Numbered from the stretch's first letter, positions 8,166 to 17,057 are shown. The stretch is 61,359 nucleotides of DNA from Burkholderia sp. E7m39 (GCA_001319865.1 BBSL01000033.1:1-61359), one strand, 5' to 3'. Numbers and translations are program-made. Notes: a model not told the origin generated them from the letters alone.

Positions 8166-8945
8166 TCAGCCGACGACGTCTGCGCCGATGATATCGAGGC
8201 GATCGGTACAAATCATGTCAACGCCCCACTTCGCCAGTTCGCGCGCGCGCACGGGATCATTCACCGTGTACGCGAGCACGCGCAGCCCCGCATCGCGGAT
8301 GGTGCGCACGTTGTGCTGCGTCAGATGTTGGTGATCGGCATGCAGCGACACGCACGCGAGTTCCCGCACGATGCCGAGCCAGTCGTGCGGCAAGGCATCG
8401 AACAGCATGCCGCGCGGCAGCGACGGCGCGGCGTCGCGCGCGGCCCTCAGTGCTTCGAAAGAGAACGACGACAGCAGCGGCTTTTGCGCGCGCCACAAGT
8501 CTTTGGCCGCTAGCGCAACGAGTCGCCCCGTGATTTCGTCGCGGCCCGGGCACGGCTTGATTTCGATGTTCGCGGCGATCGCATCGCTCGCGCAGCGCGC
8601 GGCCACCTGCGCGAGCGTGGGCAGACGTTCGTCGCGGAAACGCGCATCGAACCATGCGCCTGCATCGAGCGATGCAAGCTGCTGCCACGTATGTTGCGCA
8701 GCGGGTCCGTGGCCATCCGTGGTGCGGTCGAGATCGTCGTCGTGCAGCAGGAAAATCTGGTCGTCGGCGGAGAGCTTCGCGTCGAACTCGACCATCCCGT
8801 AGCCGAGACGCCCGCATACCTCGAAGCCCGCCAGCGTGTTCTCCGGCGCGAGCTTGCCGCCGATGCGATGCGCGACGAGCCGTGGATACGGCCAGTCCGC
8901 GGATAATGCCTGATCGATCCCGTTGCCCATCGTGCTTGCCTTCAC
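8166..8945 (-). CDS. ugpQ: Glycerophosphodiester phosphodiesterase UgpQ
   Basis: A 259-residue cytosolic GDPD that hydrolyses glycerophosphodiesters to sn-glycerol 3-phosphate and an alcohol. Active-site features are the AHR and PENT pair (AHRIGGKLAPENT), the metal-binding EFDAKLS stretch, HDDDLDRTT and NIEIKPCPG. The whole chain aligns from memory with E. coli UgpQ (WPYPR-VAHR, APENTLA, FLLHDD, LPRG), including the end VDMICTD..DIIG. One difference is Ile in AHRIGG where Gly is usual. It is the first gene of the leftward operon, which implies imported glycerophosphodiesters are split inside the cell. Met at 8930 is an alternative start. Confidence 0.93.
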   Translation of the reverse strand: MKASTMGNGIDQALSADWPYPRLVAHRIGGKLAPENTLAGFEVCGRLGYGMVEFDAKLSADDQIFLLHDDDLDRTTDGHGPAAQHTWQQLASLDAGAWFDARFRDERLPTLAQVAARCASDAIAANIEIKPCPGRDEITGRLVALAAKDLWRAQKPLLSSFSFEALRAARDAAPSLPRGMLFDALPHDWLGIVRELACVSLHADHQHLTQHNVRTIRDAGLRVLAYTVNDPVRARELAKWGVDMICTDRLDIIGADVVG

Positions 8946-9351
8946 AAAGATCTGATGGAACCGCCGCCTGCGTTCGTGGGCGCCGGCGTGCGCCGTAGTA
9001 TCTTGTTCTGAGGATCGCGAACGGCCCGTCTCCCGTTGGCGTTACGACGCGGCCTTGTCATTGTGCAACATTCGTCGGCCTCGAAACGTGGTGCAGCGCA
9101 TACTTCATTTCGTTTTCGAAAATGCGCTGTTCGCGAAGTTTCAAATCGGGCGCGAATGCCTCAAAATGCGAAGGCTAAACACAAGTACCCAAATGTGCAA
9201 GTACCCAAAAAAATACAACCTTAAAGACCACACACGGCACATTCGCCAAGCGTTTTGACATGCGTCCGACATAAAGAATTGATAGTGATGCTTTGCGTGA
9301 AGGCACAGAGTAGCAGCCATTAAAACGTCGAACAGGCGAGGAACGATCCGC
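8946..9351. promoter_or_regulatory. Divergent ugpQ / deoR control region
   Basis: This 406-base region between diverging genes has no convincing gene and is AT-richer than its surroundings at 9100-9350. It holds a palindrome at 9106-9124 with a perfect TTTTCGAAAA core at 9113-9122. It also holds two exact copies of CAAGTACCCAAA at 9182-9193 and 9198-9209 (16-base period). Both are plausible operators for the DeoR-type regulator; TTTCG-type half sites are typical of GlpR-like repressors. I could not fix -10/-35 boxes. Confidence 0.5.
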
Positions 9352-10125
9352 ATGTGGCAGGAAGACCGTCATCAGAGAATACGCGCGCTGCTGTCCACGC
9401 TAAACCGTGTGTCGACGGAGCGCATCATGGCGGATTTGGGCGTCTCGCGCGAAACGGTCCGGCGCGATCTGCTCGATCTCGAAGCGCTCGGCGAATTGCG
9501 CCGGGTTCATGGCGGCGCAATCCGGCCCGCCGACGAAGCGCCCATTGCCGAGCGCGCGCAGTCGCACGTCAAATCGAAGAAGGCCATTGCGAAGGCGGCG
9601 ACGGGCGTCGTCGCCAGCGGGCAGACGCTGTTCGTCGACGCAGGCACGACGACAGCCGCGCTCGCCGACGAGCTCGCGAAGCTCGCGAATCTCACCATCA
9701 TCACGAACTCGATCGATGTCGCGACGAAGATGCGCGGCGCGCCCGACCAGCGCGAGTCGTGGTCCAACGAGGTCATCCTGCTAGGCGGGTCGATCAGCGA
9801 CCGCGCGTTGTCGACCACGGGCGATACGACGATTCTCGACATCCAGCGCTATCGCGCGGATATCGCGCTGCTGTCGCCCGTCGGCGTCGATGCAAAAAAT
9901 GGCGCGAGCAACTACGACCGCGCGGAAACGGAAGTGGCGCGCGCGATGGTCGCGAATGCGGACAGCGTCGTGATACTCGCGGATCACAGCAAGATCGGAC
10001 AGCGCAGCCGCATTGCCTACTGCGCGCCGGAGAAGATCGATCTGCTGATCACCAATCGCAAGGCGACGGAAATCGCGACGTTCGCCGCACTCAAGCGCAA
10101 GGTGGGCAAGGTGATACTGGCGTGA
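9352..10125 (+). CDS. DeoR/GlpR-family transcriptional repressor
   Basis: A 257-residue regulator with an N-terminal winged helix (RHQRIRALLSTLNRVSTERIMADLGVSRETVRRDLLDLEALG) carrying the family signature. It continues with a DeoRC sugar-phosphate sensor domain (FVDAGTTTAALADEL, TIITNSIDVATKM, ILLGGSISDRALSTTG, ADHSKIGQ). It faces the ugpQ-ABC operon across a 406-base intergenic region and most likely represses that operon, with a phosphorylated metabolite as inducer (glycerol 3-phosphate is a reasonable guess). AGGAA lies 9-13 bases before the ATG. Its 3' end converges with the Na/Pi gene only 12 bases away, with no visible terminator. Confidence 0.92.
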   Translation: MWQEDRHQRIRALLSTLNRVSTERIMADLGVSRETVRRDLLDLEALGELRRVHGGAIRPADEAPIAERAQSHVKSKKAIAKAATGVVASGQTLFVDAGTTTAALADELAKLANLTIITNSIDVATKMRGAPDQRESWSNEVILLGGSISDRALSTTGDTTILDIQRYRADIALLSPVGVDAKNGASNYDRAETEVARAMVANADSVVILADHSKIGQRSRIAYCAPEKIDLLITNRKATEIATFAALKRKVGKVILA

Positions 10126-10137
10126 GCCCCGCATCCA

Positions 10138-11826
10138 TCACGTCTGATTCGGTTCCGTGACGGCAGGCATCGCTTCAGACATGCGCTTGCGCAGCCGCGA
10201 GTCGTGCAGCGCACCCGCTGCGTCGAGCACCGGATAAGCCGTCGAGCAGAACAGCGAGTTGAGCCGCTTCATGTCGCTGATCACGTCGAGATGCAGCGCG
10301 CTCGTTTCGACGCTGCGCAAGGTTTGACCCGCCAGCCGATCGAGATGCTTGTACGAATACGCGCGTTCGAGATCGCGGAAATGCTCCTTCTCCGCAAGCA
10401 GTAATTCCGCGCAACGTAAATCGTTGTTCAGGAATACCGACAATCCCAACTGCAGATTGCCGACGAGCCGCGTATGCAGATCGTCCAGTTCGCTCAAGCC
10501 TTGCTCCGAGAACGCGAGGCGGTGCGCGATCTTCTTCTCGACGATATCGGTAACGATGCGCTCGATGATATCGCCCGCATGTTCGAGGTTGATCGTCAGC
10601 GCGATGATGTCGGTCCAGCGGCGGCTATCCGTATCGTCGAGCTGCTCGCGCGAAATGCGCGCGAGGTATGCCTTCACCTGCGCATACAAGTGATCGACGT
10701 CGTCGTCCATGCGGATCGTTTCGCGCGCCTTGTTGAGGTCGTTGTGATGGATCAGATGCGAGACGTTGTCGAGCATCGCTCGCACGATGTCGCCGATGCG
10801 CAGCACTTCGCGCGCGGCATTCGACAGTGCGAGCGCTGGTGTAGCGAGCGAAGCGGCATCGAGATGAACGGGGCGCAGTTGCCCGTTCGGATCGGGCCGC
10901 TCCGGCAACACGCGGCAGCACGCGCGCGCGACGGCGTCGATCAACGGCATGCACGCGCAGCAGCGCAGCGTGTTGTAGATCACATGGAAGCCGACTACCG
11001 CTTCGCGCGGATTGGCGATCAGCGCAGGCAAGGCGCTCGCGAGCAGCGACGCGAACGGCAAGATCAGCAACGCGCCCGCCAGCTTGAACGCCAGACTGCC
11101 GAGCGCAAGGCGCCGCGCGGCCGTGTTTTGCGCGAGCGTGCCCGCCAGCGCGAGCAGACCGCTGCCCAGGTTTGCGCCGATCACGAGACACAGCGCGACC
11201 TTCAACGAAATCACACCGGATGACGCGAGCGTCGCCGTCAGCAGCACGGCCGCGAGGCTCGAATACGAAATGACAGCGAAGGTGGCGCCCACCAGCGCAT
11301 CGAGCATCGTATCGCCCGTCAGCGCGCCGAACATCACACGCACGCCCGCGCCGTGCGTGATCGGCTGCGCGCTCTGCACGATCAGATGCAGTGCCAGCAG
11401 AATGAGCCCGAGGCCGATCGCCGTGCGTCCGACCTGACCCGAGCGATTCTGCTTGCGCGACAAAAAGATTGGCACGCCGACAATGATGAGAAGCGGTGAC
11501 AGCCACGTCAGATCGAGCGTCAGGATGCGCGCCATCAACGCCGTGCCGACGTCCGCGCCGAGCATGATGGCGAGGCCGCTGGCGAGCGGCAACATCCCTT
11601 GTGCCGCAAACGACGTGACGATCATCGCCGTTGCGTTGCTGCTCTGCACGAGACTCGTCACCCCGACACCGGAGGCGAAAGCCTTCAGGCGGCTATTCGT
11701 GCTGCGCGCGAGCGTGCGCCGCAGGTCGGCGCCCCACACGCGCAAAATGCCCGTGCGCACGATATGCGTGCCCCACACGAGCAAAGCGACACCCGACAAC
11801 AAGTTCAGCAGGATCACCATAGGCAC
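10138..11826 (-). CDS. Na/Pi-cotransporter family protein with PhoU-like C-terminal domain
   Basis: A 562-residue membrane protein. The N-terminal roughly 320 residues hold two inverted Na_Pi_cotrans repeats with the QSSNAT signature near residue 61 and several helices. The C-terminal roughly 220 residues are a cytoplasmic PhoU-like helical domain (LTINLEHAGDIIERIV). This resembles the YjbB class, thought to move phosphate with sodium, sometimes outward. It stands alone between the deoR gene and the lipA region; the terminator at 11992-12022 lies upstream of its start. Phosphate transport is a family inference. Confidence 0.9.
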   Translation of the reverse strand: MPMVILLNLLSGVALLVWGTHIVRTGILRVWGADLRRTLARSTNSRLKAFASGVGVTSLVQSSNATAMIVTSFAAQGMLPLASGLAIMLGADVGTALMARILTLDLTWLSPLLIIVGVPIFLSRKQNRSGQVGRTAIGLGLILLALHLIVQSAQPITHGAGVRVMFGALTGDTMLDALVGATFAVISYSSLAAVLLTATLASSGVISLKVALCLVIGANLGSGLLALAGTLAQNTAARRLALGSLAFKLAGALLILPFASLLASALPALIANPREAVVGFHVIYNTLRCCACMPLIDAVARACCRVLPERPDPNGQLRPVHLDAASLATPALALSNAAREVLRIGDIVRAMLDNVSHLIHHNDLNKARETIRMDDDVDHLYAQVKAYLARISREQLDDTDSRRWTDIIALTINLEHAGDIIERIVTDIVEKKIAHRLAFSEQGLSELDDLHTRLVGNLQLGLSVFLNNDLRCAELLLAEKEHFRDLERAYSYKHLDRLAGQTLRSVETSALHLDVISDMKRLNSLFCSTAYPVLDAAGALHDSRLRKRMSEAMPAVTEPNQT

Positions 11827-11991
11827 GACGCTTCAGGACTTCCGCGATGCCGGAACGCCCCACGTGCGTCCCGAACCCATGCCGCCTAGTGTTGCATATA
11901 TTTGCGTTGTTGTAATTTTGTGCGTTTTGTTTTTTTGTGGCGTTTGCAACAGATCCGGCACGGTAGGCAGCGCCATCCACGAGTCCAAAAA

Positions 11992-12022
11992 CAAAAAAGC
12001 CCGCTTGCGCGGGCATTTTTTG
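11992..12022. terminator. Bidirectional rho-independent terminator after lipA
   Basis: GCCCGC-TTGC-GCGGGC (11999-12014) is flanked by an A-run on the left and a T-run on the right, so it can stop transcripts in both directions. It lies 38 bases beyond the lipA stop and ends the lipB-lipA transcript. Confidence 0.85.
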
Positions 12023-12051
12023 CTTCATCCGGTAACTACTGCTGCATGCGT

Positions 12052-13074
12052 TCAGACCACGCCGGCATCATGTGCCTGCACGTCGGCGTGATAGCTCGAA
12101 CGCACCATCGCGCCGACAGCCGCGTGTGTGAAGCCCATCTTGTACGCCTCTTCCTCATACATCTTGAACGTGTCGGGATGCACATACGCGCGCACGGGCA
12201 AGTGATGCTCGGACGGCTGCAGATATTGGCCGATCGTCAGCATGTCGACGTTGTGCTCGCGCAGATCGCGCATCACCTGGAGAATCTCTTCTTCCGTTTC
12301 GCCGAGGCCGACCATCAGACCCGACTTCGTCGCGACATCGGGATGCAGCGCCTTGAAGTCCTTCAGCAGCTTCAGCGAATGCGCGTAGTCCGAACCGGGA
12401 CGTGCTTCCTTGTACAGGCGCGGCACCGTTTCGAGGTTGTGGTTCATCACGTCGGGCGGCGCGGCGTTCAGAATGCCGATTGCACGGTCCAGACGTCCGC
12501 GGAAGTCGGGCGTGAGGATTTCGATGCGCGTCTCCGGCGACAGCTCGCGCGTCTTCTCGATGCATTCGACGAAGTGCGCCGCGCCGCCGTCACGCAGATC
12601 GTCACGGTCGACGCTCGTGATCACCACGTACTTGAGCTTGAGCGCCGCGATGGTGCGCGCGAGATTGAGCGGCTCATCGGGATCGAGCGGATCGGGACGG
12701 CCGTGGCCGACGTCGCAGAACGGGCAGCGGCGCGTGCACTTGTCGCCCATGATCATGAACGTCGCCGTGCCCTTGCCGAAGCATTCGCCGATGTTCGGGC
12801 AGCTCGCTTCTTCGCACACCGTGTGCAGGTTGTGCTCGCGCAGAATCTGCTTGATCTCGTAGAAACGCGAATTGCCCGTCGCCGCTTTCACGCGAATCCA
12901 GTCGGGCTTTTTCAGCTTCTCGATCGGAACGATCTTGATCGGAATGCGTGCCGTCTTGGCCTGTGCCTTTTGCTTCGCGGTGGCGTCGTAGGGCGCGGCA
13001 GCCGCATTGGCAGCGCTGCTGACAGCGAGGTTGGCGGAGTCGGAAGCGGCGGGAGTCGCGGTAACGTCAGTCAT
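12052..13074 (-). CDS. lipA: Lipoyl synthase LipA
   Basis: A 340-residue radical-SAM enzyme that inserts two sulfurs into protein-bound octanoyl groups. The auxiliary cluster cysteines are in [12 protein letters not shown] (CX4CX5C) and the radical-SAM cluster in CTRRCPFC (CX3CX2C). [10 protein letters not shown] and the late RSSYHAD also match the family. I chose ATG 13072-13074 ([12 protein letters not shown]) because GGAAC lies ten bases upstream and it clears the lipB stop at 13088; the frame extends up to 13167 inside lipB but without support. A roughly 50-residue Ala-rich N-terminal extension precedes the core ([10 protein letters not shown]). It is the second gene of lipB-lipA. Confidence 0.96.
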   Translation of the reverse strand: MTDVTATPAASDSANLAVSSAANAAAAPYDATAKQKAQAKTARIPIKIVPIEKLKKPDWIRVKAATGNSRFYEIKQILREHNLHTVCEEASCPNIGECFGKGTATFMIMGDKCTRRCPFCDVGHGRPDPLDPDEPLNLARTIAALKLKYVVITSVDRDDLRDGGAAHFVECIEKTRELSPETRIEILTPDFRGRLDRAIGILNAAPPDVMNHNLETVPRLYKEARPGSDYAHSLKLLKDFKALHPDVATKSGLMVGLGETEEEILQVMRDLREHNVDMLTIGQYLQPSEHHLPVRAYVHPDTFKMYEEEAYKMGFTHAAVGAMVRSSYHADVQAHDAGVV

Positions 13075-13087
13075 TCGTTCGTTCCAT

Positions 13088-13879
13088 TCAGGCGGCGGGG
13101 AGACCGGCCTGCGGTTGGCCGACGGCCGCGGGACTGCCGTCGATGTTGGCGATGAGGCTTGCTGCAAGGGTTCGGGCTACATCGTCCCAGCCGGCCGCGA
13201 CGCCGAGCGTCGCCATGTCGACTGTTTCGAGCCCCGCGTAGCCGCACGGATTGATGGCGAGAAACGGCTGCAAATCCATTTTCACGTTGAGGCTCACACC
13301 GTGATAACTGCAGCCGTGACGGATTTTCAGGCCCAGCGCCGCGATCTTCGCGCCGGCGTGCAACTGCGCATGCGTACGCTGATCTGGCTGCTCGGGCGCG
13401 ACATAGATGCCGGGCGCGCCTGCCTTGCGTTCACCGGCGAGATTATACGCCGCGAGTGTGTCGATCACGCCCTGCTCGATTCGCGTCACCAGTTCGCGCA
13501 CCATCAGCTTGCGGCGTCGCAAGTCGAGCAGCAGATACGCGACGACCTGGCCGGGACCGTGATACGTGATCTGCCCCCCGCGATCGACCTTGACGAGGGG
13601 AATGCCGCTGTCGGCGGCGAGCAGGTGTGCGGGATCACCGGCCTGGCCGAGCGTGAAAACGGCAGGATGTTCGACCAGCCAGATTTCGTCTGAGGTTTGC
13701 GGGGTGCGCGAATCGGTGAACGCCCGCATCGCGTCGAAACTGGTCTGATAGTCTTCCGAGCCGCGCCAGCGCACGATCACCGGCTGCGCGACATGGCTGA
13801 CGGCGGCGTTGTCGGCGGCGGCGTCAGGCTGAACAAGACTTGAAGATTCGGGGGACGATGAAACCGGCGTGGCACACAT
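13088..13879 (-). CDS. lipB: Octanoyl-[ACP]:protein octanoyltransferase LipB
   Basis: A 263-residue enzyme that moves octanoate from ACP to lipoyl domains, the step before LipA. The core motifs are [16 protein letters not shown], the catalytic Lys in [23 protein letters not shown] and the catalytic Cys in [11 protein letters not shown]. About 30 poorly conserved residues precede [12 protein letters not shown], which is longer than in many homologues, so an internal start is possible. It lies 13 bases upstream of lipA. Confidence 0.95.
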   Translation of the reverse strand: MCATPVSSSPESSSLVQPDAAADNAAVSHVAQPVIVRWRGSEDYQTSFDAMRAFTDSRTPQTSDEIWLVEHPAVFTLGQAGDPAHLLAADSGIPLVKVDRGGQITYHGPGQVVAYLLLDLRRRKLMVRELVTRIEQGVIDTLAAYNLAGERKAGAPGIYVAPEQPDQRTHAQLHAGAKIAALGLKIRHGCSYHGVSLNVKMDLQPFLAINPCGYAGLETVDMATLGVAAGWDDVARTLAASLIANIDGSPAAVGQPQAGLPAA

Positions 13880-13942
13880 GATTCCGGCAGTTTACCGAAA
13901 TCCCGCGTGCCTCGCCCGCCACGAGGGCAGTCGCCCGGACGA

Positions 13943-14269
13943 TCAGACGGTGCGCCAGCCGGCGCGCAGCCACGCCGCGAAACGCTCGCCGACGCGGCCA
14001 AACCAGTTCAGCGCCTTCTGCCGCGGACGCATCGGCACATGAAACGCGACGCGCGCCTGCGTGCCGCGCTCGACCGACAGCCACAGCCGCTCACCGCGCC
14101 GCAAACGCAGCGTCTTGCCCGGTTCGAGCCAGTAGTCCTCGATGTCGTCGCTGCGTGTTACCCAGACCGCAGCGCCCGAAACGGCCAACCGCGTGCTGCG
14201 GGTGACCTTCATCGGAACAGTTTCGCCGGCTACGATTTCGAACGTGATGCTAGAGGAAATTTCTCGCAT
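13943..14269 (-). CDS. DUF2917 domain protein
   Basis: A 108-residue protein matching the DUF2917 pattern: a short beta-rich domain (TRLAVSGAAVWVTRSDDIEDYWLEPGKTLRL), then a basic, Trp-containing tail (RQKALNWFGRVGERFAAWLRAGWRTV) that could form an amphipathic helix. No signal peptide is seen. The small cupin-like fold is inferred; the biochemical role is unknown. It ends 63 bases before lipB and diverges from the LysR regulator across about 98 bases, so it may be that regulator's target. Confidence 0.8.
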   Translation of the reverse strand: MREISSSITFEIVAGETVPMKVTRSTRLAVSGAAVWVTRSDDIEDYWLEPGKTLRLRRGERLWLSVERGTQARVAFHVPMRPRQKALNWFGRVGERFAAWLRAGWRTV

Positions 14270-14336
14270 GATGGCCTCGCCAAAAATCGTTTCATGGCTA
14301 CAATCGTAGACGGGACAAGGGTTTACGCCAAACGAT

Positions 14337-14365
14337 CAATTTTCACCCTTATGTGAGAAAAATTG
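14337..14365. promoter_or_regulatory. Inverted repeat at the LysR gene start
   Basis: CAATTTTCAC (14337-14346) and GTGAGAAAAATTG (14353-14365) form an imperfect inverted repeat with a two-base bulge around CCTTAT, ending three bases before the LysR ATG. It covers the only purine-rich stretch that could serve as ribosome binding site. It could be a LysR autoregulatory site or an RNA hairpin masking that site. Confidence 0.45.
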
Positions 14366-14367
14366 CG

Positions 14368-15387
14368 ATGGACCTCCGTCAATTGCCCGCACTGAACGCG
14401 ATCAAGGCCTTCGAGGCCGCCGCCCGCCACGAGAGTTTTTCGCGCGCGGCCGACGAGCTCTACGTCACGCACGGCGCCGTCAGCCATCAGATTCGCGCGC
14501 TCGAAGAAGAGCTCGGCGTGAAGCTGTTCGCGCGGGACGGCAAGCGCGTGCGGCTCACCGACATCGGTCGCCGCTACGCCGCCCAGGTGAGGACGGCGCT
14601 GATCTCGCTGGCGGAAGCAACGCGCGAGATTCGCGCCGGCGACCGCGACCGGCGGCTCGTCGTGTCGATGCTGTCGTCGTTCGCGGCGCGCTGGGTGACG
14701 CCGCGCATCGGCAGCTTCATCGAAGCTAATCCGCAATGGGACCTCGAACTGCTGTCCACGAACGCGCTCACCGATTTCGCGCGCGACGACGTCGATTGCG
14801 CCGTCCGTTTCGGCTACGGCAACTACCCCGGGTTGCACACGGAGTTGCTGCTCGAAGAAGTGTTCTTTCCGGCCTGCTCGCCCACATTCAACGGCGGCAA
14901 TCTGCCGAAAACGCCCGCCGATCTCGCCAAGGCGCCGCTGCTGCGTTCCGACGACGAGCTATGGCGCCCGTGGTTCGACGCCGCGGGCCTGACCGACTGG
15001 CCCGAGCCGAAGCGCGGCGTGCTGTATCAGGATTCGTCGAATCTGCTGCAGGCGGCCATCGACGGCCAGGGCATTGCGCTCACGCGCCGCTCGCTCGCGA
15101 TGCACGAAGTCGCGTCGGGGCGGCTCGTGCGGCTGTTCGATATCGACGGTCCGAGCCCGTGGCAGTACTTCTTCATCTGCACGCCGCAGATGCTGCAGAC
15201 GGCCCGCGTGAAAGCCTTCCGTGACTGGGTGTTCGACGAAGTCGCGCGCTTTCGGCAACTGTTCGAAAGCGCGTGCACCGAGAACGCAATGCGCTCGGTG
15301 AGCCACGAAACACGGGGCAAAAGAGACACACAACCTGCGCCGGACGCATTGCACGTCCAGCTTCCGGCGGCGCAGACGCAGCGTTAG
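14368..15387 (+). CDS. LysR-family regulator, GcvA-like
   Basis: A 339-residue LysR regulator. The N-terminal helix-turn-helix is LPALNAIKAFEAAARHESFSRAADELYVTHGAVSHQIRALEEELG, the classic GcvA/AmpR-type opening. It is followed by the linker helix and a periplasmic-binding-protein-like effector domain (VVSMLSSFAARWVTPRIGSF, DVDCAVRFGYGNYPG). I use ATG 14368; an in-frame GTG at 14353 would add MRKIA. The usual LysR layout points to control of the divergent DUF2917 gene and itself. The effector is unknown. Confidence 0.92.
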   Translation: MDLRQLPALNAIKAFEAAARHESFSRAADELYVTHGAVSHQIRALEEELGVKLFARDGKRVRLTDIGRRYAAQVRTALISLAEATREIRAGDRDRRLVVSMLSSFAARWVTPRIGSFIEANPQWDLELLSTNALTDFARDDVDCAVRFGYGNYPGLHTELLLEEVFFPACSPTFNGGNLPKTPADLAKAPLLRSDDELWRPWFDAAGLTDWPEPKRGVLYQDSSNLLQAAIDGQGIALTRRSLAMHEVASGRLVRLFDIDGPSPWQYFFICTPQMLQTARVKAFRDWVFDEVARFRQLFESACTENAMRSVSHETRGKRDTQPAPDALHVQLPAAQTQR

Positions 15388-15417
15388 CAAACGCCCGCCT
15401 GCTCGCCTCGAAGCGGC

Positions 15418-15687
15418 TTACAGAACGACCTTCACCATCGGATGCCCGGTTAGCGCCCGGTAGATATCGTCGAGATGCTCGCGGTTCTGCGCGCGCACCG
15501 TCACCGTCAGGCCGGTGTAGTTGCCGCCGCTCGACGGCCGCACTTCGACACGCGCCGCGTCGAACTCGCCGTCGAACCCGCGGATCACTTCGACAATCGT
15601 CGTCTGAAACTCAGGGTGCGACTTGCCCATCACCTTGATGGGGAAATCGCACGGAAAATCGATCAATGATTCATTCACGGGACTCAT
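15418..15687 (-). CDS. YbeD/DUF493 family protein
   Basis: An 89-residue ACT-like small protein (FPCDFPIKVMGKSHPEFQTTIVEVI, LTVTVRAQNREHLDDIYRALTGHPMVKVVL) of the UPF0250/YbeD family. ATG 15685-15687 (MSPVNESLIDFP) is chosen because GGAG lies seven bases upstream; the frame opens nine codons earlier. YbeD genes commonly sit next to lipB and dacA/dacC, as they nearly do here, with a LysR/DUF2917 pair in between. The molecular function is unproven. Confidence 0.9.
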   Translation of the reverse strand: MSPVNESLIDFPCDFPIKVMGKSHPEFQTTIVEVIRGFDGEFDAARVEVRPSSGGNYTGLTVTVRAQNREHLDDIYRALTGHPMVKVVL

Positions 15688-15827
15688 CTCGGCTCCTTCA
15701 TTCACCGCACGCAATCACACCTATATGATTGCGCGCGGCGAAAAAGCAAGCCGCAGACTGTCTCCTGCCGACCCGGGCCGGCGCTTTCGCGCCTCACGCC
15801 CTGGCCAGGCAAGATGCTGCTGCCGGC

Positions 15828-17057
15828 TTACTTCTTCTTGTTGAACATCAACATCATCGAATCCCACACGCGGCCGACGATGCCCGCCTGCGGCACCGCC
15901 TGCAGCGCGACCAGCGGCACCTGCGCAAGCGTCTTGCCGTCGGCGACAAACTTCACCGAGCCGACCTGCTGGCCTTGCGCGATCGGTGCGATCAGCGGAT
16001 CGGCATGCTCGACCTGCGGCTTCACCTTGTCGGCCATGCCCTTGGGCAGCGTGATGTACTGATCCGTCGTCACGCCGAGCTTGACGGTATCTTGCGAACC
16101 CTTGTAGATGCGGGGCGTCTCGATCACCTGATTGGCCTTGTACAGACGCACCGCGTCATACGCGGAGTAGCCGTAATTCAGCATCTTCAGGCTGTCCTGC
16201 ACGCGGTCGTGTTCCTTCTCCTCGCCCATCATCACCGACACGAGACGGCGCGATGCGTCGGGCACGCCCGGCAGCGAACGCTTCGCGCTCGCGATCAGGC
16301 AGTAGCCGGCCGCTTGCGTGTGGCCCGTCTTCAGGCCGTCGACAGTCGGATCGATCCACAGCAGACGGTTGCGGTTCGGCTGCTTGATCTTGTTGTACGT
16401 GAATTCCTTGACCGAGAAGATGTTGTAGTAATCCGGGTAGTCGCGGATCAGGCGCGCGGACAGGATGGCGAGGTCGCCCGCCGTCGTGTAGTGCTGCGCG
16501 TCGGGCATGCCGTTCACGTCGGCGAAGTGCGTGTTCTTCATGCCGAGCTTTTGCGCTTCGGCGTTCATCATGTTGACGAACTGCGCTTCGCTGCCGCCGA
16601 CCAGTTCCGCCAGTGCGATGGCCGCGTCGTTGCCCGACTGCACGATCATGCCGTAGACGAGATCGTGCACCGTGACGGGCTTGTTCGCCTCGATGAACAT
16701 GCGCGACTCGTCGTTGCGCACGCGGCGCACGGCCTCGCTCGGATTGATCGACTGGTCCATCGTGATCTTCTTCGACTGCAGTGCCTCGAACGTGAGGTAA
16801 GCCGTCATCAGCTTGGTCAGCGACGCCGGTTCCACGCGCTCATCCGCGTTGGCGGAGGCGAGCACCTGGTTGCTGGTGGCATCGACGAGCACCCACGAGC
16901 GCGCGTTCACGCCCGGCGGCGGCACCTGCGCGAACGCGCTGCTTGCGACGAGCGCCGCGGGCAGCGCGATTCCAAACGCGAGCTTGCTGGCAAAGGTTTG
17001 CGGAACGAGGGAAGCGATGCTGGAAAGGCTGAAAGAGCCGTGGTTCGAAAAGCGCAT
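15828..17057 (-). CDS. dacC: D-alanyl-D-alanine carboxypeptidase (PBP5/6 type)
   Basis: A 409-residue class C low-molecular-weight PBP that trims the terminal D-Ala from peptidoglycan stem peptides in the periplasm. A signal peptide ends near AFA-Q (residue 43). The triad is S79-LT-K82, S141-G-N and K243-T-G. The C-terminal PBP5-type beta domain ends in VWDSMMLMFNKKK, a membrane-anchoring amphipathic helix. ATG 17055-17057 is used; the longer frame to 17147 has no support. A TATAAT on the minus strand at 17307-17312 may be its promoter, giving a leader of about 240 bases. Confidence 0.94.
   Translation of the reverse strand: MRFSNHGSFSLSSIASLVPQTFASKLAFGIALPAALVASSAFAQVPPPGVNARSWVLVDATSNQVLASANADERVEPASLTKLMTAYLTFEALQSKKITMDQSINPSEAVRRVRNDESRMFIEANKPVTVHDLVYGMIVQSGNDAAIALAELVGGSEAQFVNMMNAEAQKLGMKNTHFADVNGMPDAQHYTTAGDLAILSARLIRDYPDYYNIFSVKEFTYNKIKQPNRNRLLWIDPTVDGLKTGHTQAAGYCLIASAKRSLPGVPDASRRLVSVMMGEEKEHDRVQDSLKMLNYGYSAYDAVRLYKANQVIETPRIYKGSQDTVKLGVTTDQYITLPKGMADKVKPQVEHADPLIAPIAQGQQVGSVKFVADGKTLAQVPLVALQAVPQAGIVGRVWDSMMLMFNKKK

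Noticed and set aside
9036..9372. Several 60-70-codon ORFs in the ugpQ-deoR intergenic region
   Set aside because: They overlap each other on both strands, lack ribosome sites and conserved patterns, and lie over likely operators.
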